From Brumimicrobium ulvae (GTDB taxonomy: Bacteria > Bacteroidota > Bacteroidia > Flavobacteriales_D > Crocinitomicaceae): 64,000 nt of DNA. How positions within the stretch are numbered: position 1 is the stretch's first letter; every line of letters starts with the position of its first letter. Positions 45,766 through 54,420 of this stretch are shown here, in pieces. The DNA is taken from assembly GCF_947504225.1 (NCBI RefSeq), contig NZ_CANNGT010000001.1, positions 248,001-312,000 on the forward strand, in the 5' to 3' direction. A program made the position numbers and the translations under genes. Below the pieces are notes generated by a model. That model saw nothing but the letters and a program-made list of their open reading frames with translations. It was not told the DNA's origin and made no database searches.

Positions 45766-46881
45766 ATGATGTATAAATTACTCCTCCTTTTCATGCTTTT
45801 TTCTTCTGTTGTTTTGTGTCAGGAAGTTCCTGCGGTGAACAATGCAAAGAATACCTTGGAGGCTCCAGAGAAAAAAGAAATGAAAGTGCAATCTGATGAC
45901 GCCACCATAGATGTTGAGTCTGCTCAATTGCAACTGTTTTCGAAGAGTGTTCAAGAACTTCAATCTGAGCTAAATACAATTTCTCATTCTTTTACTAGAA
46001 AATCTCCAACTGCTCTTGAACTTCAAAAGATGCAAAAACAACTGGATGAATTGAAAAGAATTAATGCCCAGAGTTTTGAATATAACTTGCTGAATTATCA
46101 AGTAGGGAATTATGATTTTTCACGCCTTAAAAGTTTGAAGGATGCTGAAAAACTACAAGCCAATAATGCTGCTCTGCTTCAAGAGTTTAGTGCTTATGCT
46201 TACATCGTTAATGATGAAGATCTGCTGAATAATTACTTGAGTAAGTTAGAGCGTCAGCAGGTGTATTCGAAGGATTTACAAAAATATGCTGAAAATACGC
46301 TTCAATCATTGCCTAAGAATACGGTGTTGATTACACACGGGGATCATGACACTTACCCATTGTTGATTCAACAAAAAATTAAAAAGAGCAGAAAAGATGT
46401 GGAAATTATCAGTTTGGATCATCTACAAAGTGAAGTATACAGAAAACGATTGAAAAAATCAGGATTGCAACTTCCAAAGGGAGGATTTATTGATACCGAT
46501 TATTTTAAAGAATTTATGCGATTGAATGCAGCTAAGAATATTGTTGTGGCGGGAACTGTACCTCGTGCATATTTAATTAAAGCAGGAGCAGATATGAAGA
46601 CTGTCGGATTGGGTGTGTCTTTTCAAGATGTGCAGATTTATGACGATGCTTGGAATCAAAACCTCTATGAAAGATCTATGAGAATGTCAATTGAACAACA
46701 TGTAAAAACGGTTAAAGACTTGCAGTTGTTGGGCAATTACTTGCCCTTCTTGTTTTCTGTTCGCAATAGCTATATTGTTGAAGGTAATTCAAATAAAATA
46801 GAAGAGGTGGAGGGTTTGATTTTACATATCGCAAAATTGTCAAACAAGTATCAACAGGTAAGTGCACTCTTGAATAAGTAG
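45766..46881 (+). CDS. Exported protein of unknown function, first gene of ECF sigma operon
   Basis: 371 codons; signal peptide MMYKLLLLFMLFSSVVLCQ. After a charged N-terminal part there is a predicted helical region (about 50-170: LQLFSKSVQELQSELNTISH, KMQKQLDELKRINAQSFEYN). The second half contains TVLITHGDHDTYPLLIQQKI and VEIISLDHLQSEVYRKRL. The GDxDT(Y/F)PL phrase followed by a described residence of two related strands resembles the soluble C-terminal region of DUF2723 membrane proteins, but the membrane part is absent, so this is a weak similarity. The gene ends 1 bp before the sigma-factor start, so the two must be co-transcribed. Confidence 0.72.
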   Translation: MMYKLLLLFMLFSSVVLCQEVPAVNNAKNTLEAPEKKEMKVQSDDATIDVESAQLQLFSKSVQELQSELNTISHSFTRKSPTALELQKMQKQLDELKRINAQSFEYNLLNYQVGNYDFSRLKSLKDAEKLQANNAALLQEFSAYAYIVNDEDLLNNYLSKLERQQVYSKDLQKYAENTLQSLPKNTVLITHGDHDTYPLLIQQKIKKSRKDVEIISLDHLQSEVYRKRLKKSGLQLPKGGFIDTDYFKEFMRLNAAKNIVVAGTVPRAYLIKAGADMKTVGLGVSFQDVQIYDDAWNQNLYERSMRMSIEQHVKTVKDLQLLGNYLPFLFSVRNSYIVEGNSNKIEEVEGLILHIAKLSNKYQQVSALLNK

Positions 46882-46882
46882 C

Positions 46883-47473
46883 ATGAAGATATTTGGTGTG
46901 AAATATAAAAAGCAAAGCGATGAACAGCTGGTCAAATTGATGAGCAAAGGAGATGAACGTGCTTTTGACGAGATTTATCAGCGTTATGGTTCTAAATTAG
47001 CAGCTTATTTCACCAGGAAGTTGAAACATGATAAAGAAAAAGGTGAAGATTTTATGCATGACTTATTTGCGAAATTAATCGATAGACCTGAGTTATTTGA
47101 TCCCAATAGAAGTTTTAAAACTTGGGTTTATTCTGTGGCCAACAATATGTGTATTAATGAGTATAAAAAAATGGCAGTGCGCTCCAATACTACAAACGGC
47201 ATTTCGATGGATATACAAATTTCATCAAAAAGTCAACCGATAGAAGAACAGTTGAATGAAAAAAACTTTTCATCTGACTTAGAAAAAGTGATGTCTAAAC
47301 TGGAAGAGAAACACAGAGAGGTTTTTATTATGCGTCACATTGATGGTTTGTCGGTGAAAGAAGTTGCTGAAATTATGGAAATCAATCCTGGGACAGTTAA
47401 ATCGCGGTTGTTTTATGCAACAAAAAAAATCGCAAGTGTTTTGCAGATGTATAATCCAGTAAATGAAGAATAA
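46883..47473 (+). CDS. ECF-type RNA polymerase sigma factor
   Basis: 196 codons. Region 2 is LMSKGDERAFDEIYQRYGSK through FMHDLFAKLIDRPELFDPNR and SFKTWVYSVANNMCINEYKK (about residues 15-95), including the -10-binding helix. Region 4 is MSKLEEKHREVFIMRHIDGL then SVKEVAEIMEINPGTVKSRL (about 135-175), a helix-turn-helix. There is no region 1.1 or 3. Its stop lies inside the start of the next gene, a membrane protein placed where an anti-sigma factor is expected. Probably controls this operon and envelope genes. Confidence 0.92.
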   Translation: MKIFGVKYKKQSDEQLVKLMSKGDERAFDEIYQRYGSKLAAYFTRKLKHDKEKGEDFMHDLFAKLIDRPELFDPNRSFKTWVYSVANNMCINEYKKMAVRSNTTNGISMDIQISSKSQPIEEQLNEKNFSSDLEKVMSKLEEKHREVFIMRHIDGLSVKEVAEIMEINPGTVKSRLFYATKKIASVLQMYNPVNEE

Positions 47474-48269
47474 GATGGAAGATTTAATCAAAAATATTAT
47501 CCTTAACAAAAGCTACTTTGAACTCAGTTCGAGTGAGCAGAAAAGTATTCAAGAATGGGCTTCAAACGAAGAGGAATTCGATGCTTTAAAAGCGGTGTTG
47601 ATGGCAACGCAATCTATGGCTGATCAATCAAAAGTTAAACCTTCTTCATCAGTTAAACAACGATTGGATGATCGATTTGCTGCAAAACATGCTGGTCAAA
47701 ACGTTACATTGTGGAGTAAGTTTTTACTTTTTTTCTTTCCAAAAAATACACAGTTTTTCAAAAAGCCTGCCTTTCAATTGGCAATGGTAGCACTGATTGT
47801 CATACTTTTAATTCCCTTCTTGTGGCAAGAAAGAACTGCGCAATATGCCATGAATGAAGGGCAAAGAAAACTAGAGGTGGAGAAAGTTCAAAAAGAACGT
47901 ATTGAAGAGCGTGATTCTAATAAGGAAGCTGGTCAGTCTCCAGATGAAGCAGACCATAAGATTGTCAATGAAATTAAAGATATTGTGTCAGAACAAATAG
48001 AAGACCCATTAGTTGAAGACTCGGATCTAGAAGAAGAGAAATTACTGATGGATGAAGTTGTGACCTATGATGAACAAGCTGATTTCGCCCTCGAAGAAGT
48101 TGAAGTTTCTTCACCTGTATATGAGGAAATGGAAGAACTTGTCGAAAGATCAGCACCTCAAAATGCAATGTCAAGGGAAAAAACTTCAGATTTCTCTTTG
48201 AGTAAGTCAACATCTAAATCAAAAGTAGAAACATCTGAAACGATAAGTTTGTTAACAGCTTTATATTGA
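47463..48269 (+). CDS. Single-pass membrane protein, probable anti-sigma partner
   Basis: 268 codons from 47463 (overlapping the sigma gene by 11 bases); an ATG at 47475 would remove the overlap. Residues about 1-95 are soluble and helical, one membrane segment (AFQLAMVALIVILLIPFLW, about 101-119) follows, and the rest is a long, very acidic, low-complexity tail (KIVNEIKDIVSEQIEDPLVE, LEEEKLLMDE). That topology and gene order fit an anti-sigma factor, but no zinc-binding anti-sigma motif (HxxxCxxC) is visible, so the role is inferred from position. Confidence 0.75.
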   Translation: MKNKMEDLIKNIILNKSYFELSSSEQKSIQEWASNEEEFDALKAVLMATQSMADQSKVKPSSSVKQRLDDRFAAKHAGQNVTLWSKFLLFFFPKNTQFFKKPAFQLAMVALIVILLIPFLWQERTAQYAMNEGQRKLEVEKVQKERIEERDSNKEAGQSPDEADHKIVNEIKDIVSEQIEDPLVEDSDLEEEKLLMDEVVTYDEQADFALEEVEVSSPVYEEMEELVERSAPQNAMSREKTSDFSLSKSTSKSKVETSETISLLTALY

Positions 48270-48388
48270 TTTTTTACCTAAAGTGCCAAAGGCACGGGTT
48301 GTTCTGAAAATGTTGAGTTGACTTTTGTCATTGATTCATATTCAGAACTCATCGTAACGCCGATAACCAGCCCTCTAAACAAACACTA

Positions 48389-48970
48389 TCAGTTGTCGTT
48401 GAAATCAATTGGCGCCCTTGAAAGAATATCATACTTTTTCCCCTCTCGTTTCATAAATCTCTGCCAAATATCTGTTACAGAAGTATCCATAATTTCCATT
48501 GGGTTGAGCACCGGAGCAACAATCCAGTTATTTCTTGCAATTTCTTCCTCCAGTTGGTTTGGATCCCATCCAGAATAACCTAAAAAGAAACGCACTTGAG
48601 AATTGTCTACCGTTCCATCACTAAGCTGTTCGGTTAAAAGGTCGTAATCTCCACCGATATAGATGCCATCATCGACTTCTATAGACCCAGGAAGTCTGTC
48701 GCCTAATGTGTGAATAAAGAAAATACTTTCTGTTTGTACTGGTCCACCAATACTGATGTTTGCAGAAATATTCGGAAAGTTTTTTGCCACCTCAGCTAAA
48801 TTGAGGTCGAGGTAGTTGGTGAGTACAAATCCAAATGTACCTTCACTGTTGTGGTCGCACAAATAAACCACAGAACGCCCAAAATATTCATCCTTTGAGA
48901 AGGGGTCTGCGATTAAAACTCTTCCTTTTCGCGGTTTTCTTTTATTTTCAAATGATAGATCAATTGCCAT
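48389..48970 (-). CDS. YqgE/AlgH family protein
   Basis: 193 codons, full family length. It shows the UPF0301 pattern: KGRVLIADPFSKDEYFGRSV, VVYLCDHNSEGTFGFVLTNY, a SIGGPVQTESIFFIHTLGD segment and VRFFLGYSGWDPNQLEEEIA then NWIVAPV. YqgE/AlgH is conserved but without proven biochemical activity; in Pseudomonas it was linked to alginate regulation. Convergent with the anti-sigma-like gene. Confidence 0.9.
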   Translation of the reverse strand: MAIDLSFENKRKPRKGRVLIADPFSKDEYFGRSVVYLCDHNSEGTFGFVLTNYLDLNLAEVAKNFPNISANISIGGPVQTESIFFIHTLGDRLPGSIEVDDGIYIGGDYDLLTEQLSDGTVDNSQVRFFLGYSGWDPNQLEEEIARNNWIVAPVLNPMEIMDTSVTDIWQRFMKREGKKYDILSRAPIDFNDN

Positions 48971-49133
48971 TTTTGAATGCTTTATTTTACGAACGAAATC
49001 AATTCAAATGATAACTTTGTCTTTGTAAAACGGAAATATAAGTTAAAATTATACATATTCTTAAATGATTTCACTTGTTTTATGTCGTGATTTTATTTAA
49101 ATGTTGATTTATAGTTAAATAAGAACTTTTGTT

Positions 49134-49541
49134 ATGTATTGTTCAGGGTGTGGTAATCAATTAGAAGGACATGAAAATTTTTGTTCAAACTGTGGACATA
49201 AAGTTCATGTTAGTGATGGTGTTCAAAAGATGACATCTGCAACTGAAACACTTAGTTTTTCTTCGAATTTTATTCTTGGTGGAAGTTTGTTGACTCCCGA
49301 TCGACTATTGATAACAGATAAAGAAATTATCTATAGAAAACGTAACCGTTATCTGATTGGAGTAGATGAGAGCGTAATCCCTTTTAAAAGGGTTTCTTCC
49401 GTTGAATTAGACCGGAGATTAATCAGTACCAACATTGTTATTTATACAAATGGAAATGAGAAAATCGTTTTAGAAAGTTTTTCTATAGGGAATGCTAAGA
49501 AAATTCGAGAAGCAATTGCCGAACGCATCAATCACCTATAA
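49134..49541 (+). CDS. Zinc-ribbon protein with PH-like C-terminal domain
   Basis: 135 codons. The N-terminus MYCSGCGNQLEGHENFCSNC is a double CxxC zinc ribbon (Cys3, Cys6, Cys17, Cys20). After a short linker, residues about 45-130 read as a small beta-rich domain with a closing helix (LLTPDRLLITDKEIIYRKRN, VIPFKRVSSVELDRRLISTN, NEKIVLESFSI, AKKIREAIAERI), consistent with a bacterial PH-like fold. No function is established for this combination. Its 3' end overlaps the end of the convergent lptD by 6 bases. Confidence 0.8.
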   Translation: MYCSGCGNQLEGHENFCSNCGHKVHVSDGVQKMTSATETLSFSSNFILGGSLLTPDRLLITDKEIIYRKRNRYLIGVDESVIPFKRVSSVELDRRLISTNIVIYTNGNEKIVLESFSIGNAKKIREAIAERINHL

Positions 49542-52082
49542 AAACTCAGGTGGTTTTCTTAATTCAAGTTTAGCGCTTTGGAAAAGAGCAGATGTTGCGT
49601 TGAAACGAACCAAGAAACTTTGTTGTCCACCCACTGGTGTCCAAAAGAAGGAAAGTTGCCAACAGTGCATGTCTCGGGTGAGTGATAATCTTGTTTGTGT
49701 TAATTCCATTGCTTTTAAATCGTAACTCGAATTTAAACCGAGTTTCCATCGTTCTGTAAAACTTACGTCCCCAGACAATACAAGGTTTTGATTTTGACTG
49801 TAGCGTTGTTCTGGGTTACTGTTGTTTAAATTCACGAAAAAGGTATGGGTAAGGTTAATTTTCCATGGAATGGCAAAGTCAATAACTTCATGTGGATTTA
49901 ATGCGTAATACTGAAAGTCGGCTCCCCAATGGTCTCCCATTAACTCTTGTGTTTTGTTGATTCTGTCTCTCGATTCTTTTGCAGTAAATGTATAGGTCGT
50001 TGAGATGTTTGCGCTCGATATTCTTCCTAGACCTTGTCCGTTTTTGTGGGCATATTGATCGTAGGCAATTCCGTTATTGTCCCATGCGTAAGGAGAAATG
50101 CTTGCACGTGAAACGATACTTAAGCCTTTTACTGGCGCAATTCGTAACTGTAAAGCAATGTCTGAAAATTGCATTGAATCTTTGAAAATATCGTAGTTTC
50201 CAGAAATGGAAAATGCATCAATAATTCGGGTCTTTGTAAATTCGTCTGCAATGGTGTCATTTCTATTGCGGTGTTTTAACTCAAAGGAGTTATTCAAAGA
50301 GTAGCTGATTAAGCCAATGTCTCTTCCAGCATTTTCTCGATATAAACTGTTTTCGAATGGAGAATAATAAACTTCTTCATTGTTTGGACCGAGTATTTCT
50401 GTCTTATAAGAACTGGTGTTGGGCTGAAAGCGCATAGATATTCTTGGAGTCATGACGTGGCGCATTTTCATTCCACTATTTCCAACAAAGCTGTAGTAAG
50501 CGTATAGATTGGTAGAAAGCTCTGTTTGAAAGGCAGCATCATGAGACATTCCAAATTCTTGTAAGGTATCGTTGACAATGGTTCCTAAATCAGTGTCATA
50601 TCGCTTGTCGACAGACTGGAAGTTCATACGGAGATTGTAATTTGCTGTGGTGTTGAGGGTCACGATTTTCTTGAATAATTGCAATGGGTAGCTCATGGCG
50701 AGTCTGTGCTGTATTCCATTTTGCATCTTGTCTTGAATTAAATCATAGCGTTTGTTGGACAATAAGGTATCAGCAAAGATGGCTTTGTTTCTTGCTTCCA
50801 TATTGTAGGTGACTCCTATTTTTTCATAGAATTTTTCTCCTCCTATTTTTTCTTTTCTTAGACCTTTAAAAGGAAAGAATCGATTCACGTTAACATTTAG
50901 TGTGGGAAGGTCAGCATCTAGGTTTTTCGAAGCTGAGTTTTGCTTTAATGCAGCTTTTAATCCAATAGTTACTGGTTTTCCAGGGAAAGAACGAATGAGG
51001 TTGATGTCTGAATTAAAGTTGTTTTGATAGTGACTTTCACTCAAGGGGTCAAGATTCGTTTTACCGCTATTGTCAGATTGAAAGTTTACGCTGGAATTGA
51101 ATCGCCAAAAAGGATTGGCTTTCACTTCTTGTTGATGTCTCCACTGTACGACAATTTTTTGATTTCGAATAGAGTCAGCAGGGAAAGGTTGGCGAAAAGA
51201 GCTGTATCCTAAATTCAAAACGCCTTTGTATTTGTACCTTTTCAAATAATCTGTTTGATTCTTTATTTCAAAGGTTCCACGCGAATATAAACTACCATAA
51301 AAAGTGGTTTGAATTTGATCAGATTTTTTAATGGGGAAATAATACCCTAACTCTTGAAGTCCAAATCCGTATTGAGAAACAGGTACAAACATCGGCGCGA
51401 TAAAACCACTTTTGGCTTCTTGGTCTTTTGTGGGGATGACACTAAAAGGTAAGCCAAGTGGTGTAGGAATTCCTTTTACCCATAAATTCATTGGTCCTGT
51501 GGCAATTCTTTCGTTGGGCACCATAACAGCTTTGGAAAGTTGAAAGTGGAAATGGGGGTCGTCTAATTCGCAGGTAGTAAATTTCCCTTCGGTGAAATGG
51601 ACTTGTTCGTTTTCATGTCTTTTAGCAACGCCCATTTGCAGGTACATTTCTTCTTGTTGGGTTTTTAATTCCTCAATGTAACCTTTCTCTGTTTCAAAGT
51701 TATACCTGATGGTTGCAGCGGTGAATGATTCAGACCCATCTTCGAATTTTGGAATTCCAACACGATTTCCTTCTTCGTCAAGGGTGTAAATACAATAAAC
51801 CTCTTTTTTTTCGGTGTCTAACTCAATTAAATCAGCAGTCATTTTAATGCCTTCGTATTCAACAATTGCTGAACCGTACATTGAGATTTTGTTGCTGGAT
51901 AAATTGGCTACAATTGAGTCTGTACAAGAAAAGCTAACCCTTGAGTCCATAGAGTCATCGGTTCTGTAGATACGTTCTTTTTTCTTTACTTCAAGAGAAT
52001 CTTGAGCATAAAAACTTGGTGTCAACAGAATTATTAACAATCCAACGACGAAAAAATGCGTTATGGAATATTTTTTGCTCAA
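49536..52082 (-). CDS. lptD: LptD-like LPS assembly outer-membrane protein
   Basis: 848 codons; signal peptide (KYSITHFFVVGLLIILLTPSFYAQ). Residues about 55-160 form the OstA/LptA-like beta-jelly-roll (SNKISMYGSAIVEYEGIKMT, ADLIELDTEKKEVYCIYT). This is followed by a long barrel with many aromatic-rich strands (VIPTKDQEAKSGFIAPMFVP, RTQTTFYGSLYS-type, GMKMRHVMTPRISMRFQP) up to the C-terminus. In the LPS pathway LptD inserts lipopolysaccharide into the outer leaflet. The Bacteroidota form is diverged and lacks the usual disulfide pattern known from E. coli, so the gene symbol is by homology. It is divergent from the amidase operon with a 67 bp gap. Confidence 0.85.
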   Translation of the reverse strand: MSKKYSITHFFVVGLLIILLTPSFYAQDSLEVKKKERIYRTDDSMDSRVSFSCTDSIVANLSSNKISMYGSAIVEYEGIKMTADLIELDTEKKEVYCIYTLDEEGNRVGIPKFEDGSESFTAATIRYNFETEKGYIEELKTQQEEMYLQMGVAKRHENEQVHFTEGKFTTCELDDPHFHFQLSKAVMVPNERIATGPMNLWVKGIPTPLGLPFSVIPTKDQEAKSGFIAPMFVPVSQYGFGLQELGYYFPIKKSDQIQTTFYGSLYSRGTFEIKNQTDYLKRYKYKGVLNLGYSSFRQPFPADSIRNQKIVVQWRHQQEVKANPFWRFNSSVNFQSDNSGKTNLDPLSESHYQNNFNSDINLIRSFPGKPVTIGLKAALKQNSASKNLDADLPTLNVNVNRFFPFKGLRKEKIGGEKFYEKIGVTYNMEARNKAIFADTLLSNKRYDLIQDKMQNGIQHRLAMSYPLQLFKKIVTLNTTANYNLRMNFQSVDKRYDTDLGTIVNDTLQEFGMSHDAAFQTELSTNLYAYYSFVGNSGMKMRHVMTPRISMRFQPNTSSYKTEILGPNNEEVYYSPFENSLYRENAGRDIGLISYSLNNSFELKHRNRNDTIADEFTKTRIIDAFSISGNYDIFKDSMQFSDIALQLRIAPVKGLSIVSRASISPYAWDNNGIAYDQYAHKNGQGLGRISSANISTTYTFTAKESRDRINKTQELMGDHWGADFQYYALNPHEVIDFAIPWKINLTHTFFVNLNNSNPEQRYSQNQNLVLSGDVSFTERWKLGLNSSYDLKAMELTQTRLSLTRDMHCWQLSFFWTPVGGQQSFLVRFNATSALFQSAKLELRKPPEFL

Positions 52083-52149
52083 TAGGAACTTGTAAATTTG
52101 TTATATATAGTAAACCTTAACGGGTGCAAATCTAAAAAATTACATTGTT

Positions 52150-53298
52150 GTGTGGTCAAATATATTTAAAACAATAGTATTATTTACTCTAATTGGATGT
52201 GTTCATCCAACTTTTGGGCAAGAAAATCTTGATGAGGTATTGTCGAGCGGAATAAAAACTGTTGTGATCGATCCAGGTCATGGTGGAAAAGACCCTGGTT
52301 GTCATGGGGGAATTACCAACGAAAAAACAGTGGTTTTGGCCATTGGTTTGAAGCTCGGGGAGTACATTAAAAGTAAGTACCCGGAAATTGAAGTTATTTT
52401 TACTCGTGATAGTGATGAGTTTATAGAGTTGGATAGGCGTGCTAAAATCGCCAATGATAATCATGCAGATGTTTTTATTTCAATTCATGCGAATGCAGCA
52501 AGTGCTGCTGCTTATGGAACAGAAACTTATGTTTTAGGATTGCACAGAACAGAAAGTCAACAAGAAGTTGCTGAGCGAGAAAACAGCACCATTTTATTTG
52601 AAGAGAACAGCGCTGAAAAGTACAAAGATTTCGAATTGTCACCAGATGCAATTATCGCTCGTCAATTACAGTTGAACGTTTTTTTGAATCAGAGTATCAG
52701 TTTGGCCTCTAAAATTCAGGCCCAATTTAAAGCCATTAACCGAAGAGATAGAGGAGTGAAGCAAGCCGGATTCTTGGTGCTCTATAAAACCACAATGCCA
52801 AGTGTTTTAATCGAAACTGGTTTCTTGACTAATCCAGGAGAAGAAAAATTCTTGAACGACCCAGTGAATCAAATTAAAATGGCCAATACAATTTTTAAAG
52901 CATTCCAAGAGTATGTTGCAGAGATTGATGGCGTGAACACACTTGTGGAAAATGGAAAAGGTTACGAAGCTTCAATAGAAGAAATTAAAGCGCAAGAAGG
53001 GGAAGAGAAAGTCATTCTAAAAGAAGAAGAAAACAAGGTTTATTTTAAGATACAAATAGAGACTTCTCGTGAAAAATTGTCGCTCAACGATAAACGTTTT
53101 AAAAATGTGAGTGTTAGTGAATATCAGCAAGATGGGCTCTTTAAATATACCGCAGGACTTTTCGAGAATGACTTTGAAACAGCCGATAAGTATAAGAAAG
53201 AAATGAGGGCGCTAGGATTCGAACATGCGTTTGTAGTTGGCTTTATGAATGGAAAAAGAATTCCAATCGCCGAAGCAATAAAATTAGCCAAGAAGTAG
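52150..53298 (+). CDS. N-acetylmuramoyl-L-alanine amidase with SPOR-like tail
   Basis: 382 codons from a GTG at 52150; a stop codon 39 bases upstream in frame leaves no ATG, so GTG is the start. The signal peptide is MWSNIFKTIVLFTLIGCVHP (an LIGC box could also make it a lipoprotein). The amidase_3 zinc site is complete: DPGHGGKDPG (His44), TNEKTV (Glu58), SIHANA (His113) and LIETGFLTNP with the catalytic glutamate. Residues about 300-380 resemble a SPOR peptidoglycan-binding domain (VYFKIQIETSREKLSLNDKR, YTAGLFENDF). The enzyme cleaves the stem peptide from MurNAc in the periplasm. First gene of an operon with mlaD-like and Fe-S genes. Confidence 0.92.
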   Translation: MWSNIFKTIVLFTLIGCVHPTFGQENLDEVLSSGIKTVVIDPGHGGKDPGCHGGITNEKTVVLAIGLKLGEYIKSKYPEIEVIFTRDSDEFIELDRRAKIANDNHADVFISIHANAASAAAYGTETYVLGLHRTESQQEVAERENSTILFEENSAEKYKDFELSPDAIIARQLQLNVFLNQSISLASKIQAQFKAINRRDRGVKQAGFLVLYKTTMPSVLIETGFLTNPGEEKFLNDPVNQIKMANTIFKAFQEYVAEIDGVNTLVENGKGYEASIEEIKAQEGEEKVILKEEENKVYFKIQIETSREKLSLNDKRFKNVSVSEYQQDGLFKYTAGLFENDFETADKYKKEMRALGFEHAFVVGFMNGKRIPIAEAIKLAKK

Positions 53299-53362
53299 AA
53301 TTTATTGTAGAATCCTATTAGTTTTACTATTTAACTGTTATTTTAGCACAAAATAAGACGCA

Positions 53363-54403
53363 TTGAAAGTATCAAAAGAATTTAAAACAGGTTTAGCGGT
53401 AATCTTATCTACGGCACTACTTATTTTCGGGGTGAATTACCTTAAAGGAAATAGTTTTTTTGGTGGAGATGAGATCTATTACGCTTATTTTCCAACTTCA
53501 GGAACACTTACTCCATCATCGTCAGTGACATTAAATGGTGTGGAAGTTGGAAAGGTGCTAAATGTTGATTTAGTGAATCCTAACAGTTATACAGATCCCA
53601 ATAAACGTGTGCTTGTCAAGTTTAGTATTTTTACAGAAGGACTGTCATTGGCCAAAGGGTCAGGAATTAAAATTGTACCTGGTGTTTTGAATACAGGTGT
53701 TCAATTACAACAAAATTTTGTTGCAGAACAAGGATATCATTCTGTTGGAGATACGTTGAATGGTACTGTTAGTCAAGAGATAACAGAACAAATTGAAACA
53801 CAACTTCTTCCTGTGAAAAGAAAATTGGAAGATCTGATGACTTCAATTGATAATATTGTGAATTCAATTACTGTGTTTTGGGATACTTCAGCAGCGCATA
53901 CTTTAGATCAAGGATTAAATGAAGTGAAAATCGCAATTTCACGCTTTGGTCGTGTGGCTTATAATCTCGATAATATGATTCTTGACGAAAAAGCTAAACT
54001 CGGACGTATCTTTGATAACGTTGAAAATATTACTTACAACTTTAAAGAAACAAATTTAGAAATTCAAAAAGCAGTGGGGAATGTTGTAGATATTACAGAT
54101 TCTTTAATGACTGTTGACTTTAAAAATGCAATTTCAGAAGCTACAACAACTTTGCAAAAGTTAAATGGTTTGCTAGAAGATGCCTCCGAAGGGAACGGAA
54201 CATTAGGTAAGTTGCTAAAAGACGAACAGTTGTATGATGAATTAAACACAACCAATCAAAGACTTCAAAACCTTGTTGATGACATAAAAGTTCATCCAGA
54301 AAGGTACATTCACTTCTCTGTCTTCGGAACCAAATCTAAAGGTGTTCCAATTACCAAAGACGAAGAACGTAAGTTGAAAAAAATGTTAGATACAATTCCT
54401 TAA
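53363..54403 (+). CDS. MCE/MlaD-family lipid-transport protein
   Basis: 346 codons; I take a TTG at 53363, since no ATG fits and the N-terminal membrane anchor (FKTGLAVILSTALLIFGVNY) begins right there. The MCE domain (about residues 38-125) contains FPTSGTLTPSSSVTLNGVEV and GKVLNVDLVNPNSYTDPNKR, and GSGIKIVPGVLNTGVQLQ. The second half is a long coiled-coil (DQGLNEVKIAISRF, ITDSLMTVDFKNAISEATTT). MlaD-type proteins form hexameric rings that carry phospholipids between membranes with an ABC transporter; no mlaE/mlaF gene is in the window. Gap to the amidase 64 bp. Confidence 0.87.
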   Translation: MKVSKEFKTGLAVILSTALLIFGVNYLKGNSFFGGDEIYYAYFPTSGTLTPSSSVTLNGVEVGKVLNVDLVNPNSYTDPNKRVLVKFSIFTEGLSLAKGSGIKIVPGVLNTGVQLQQNFVAEQGYHSVGDTLNGTVSQEITEQIETQLLPVKRKLEDLMTSIDNIVNSITVFWDTSAAHTLDQGLNEVKIAISRFGRVAYNLDNMILDEKAKLGRIFDNVENITYNFKETNLEIQKAVGNVVDITDSLMTVDFKNAISEATTTLQKLNGLLEDASEGNGTLGKLLKDEQLYDELNTTNQRLQNLVDDIKVHPERYIHFSVFGTKSKGVPITKDEERKLKKMLDTIP

Positions 54404-54420
54404 ACACAAACTATATTTAT

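Noticed and set aside
48283..48295. gtgccaaaggcac hairpin between convergent genes as a terminator
   Set aside because: Stem is only 5 bp and no T-run follows on either strand.
49012..49019. TAACTTTG box upstream of the zinc-ribbon gene
   Set aside because: No -33 partner and 115 bp from the start codon; too weak to list as a promoter.
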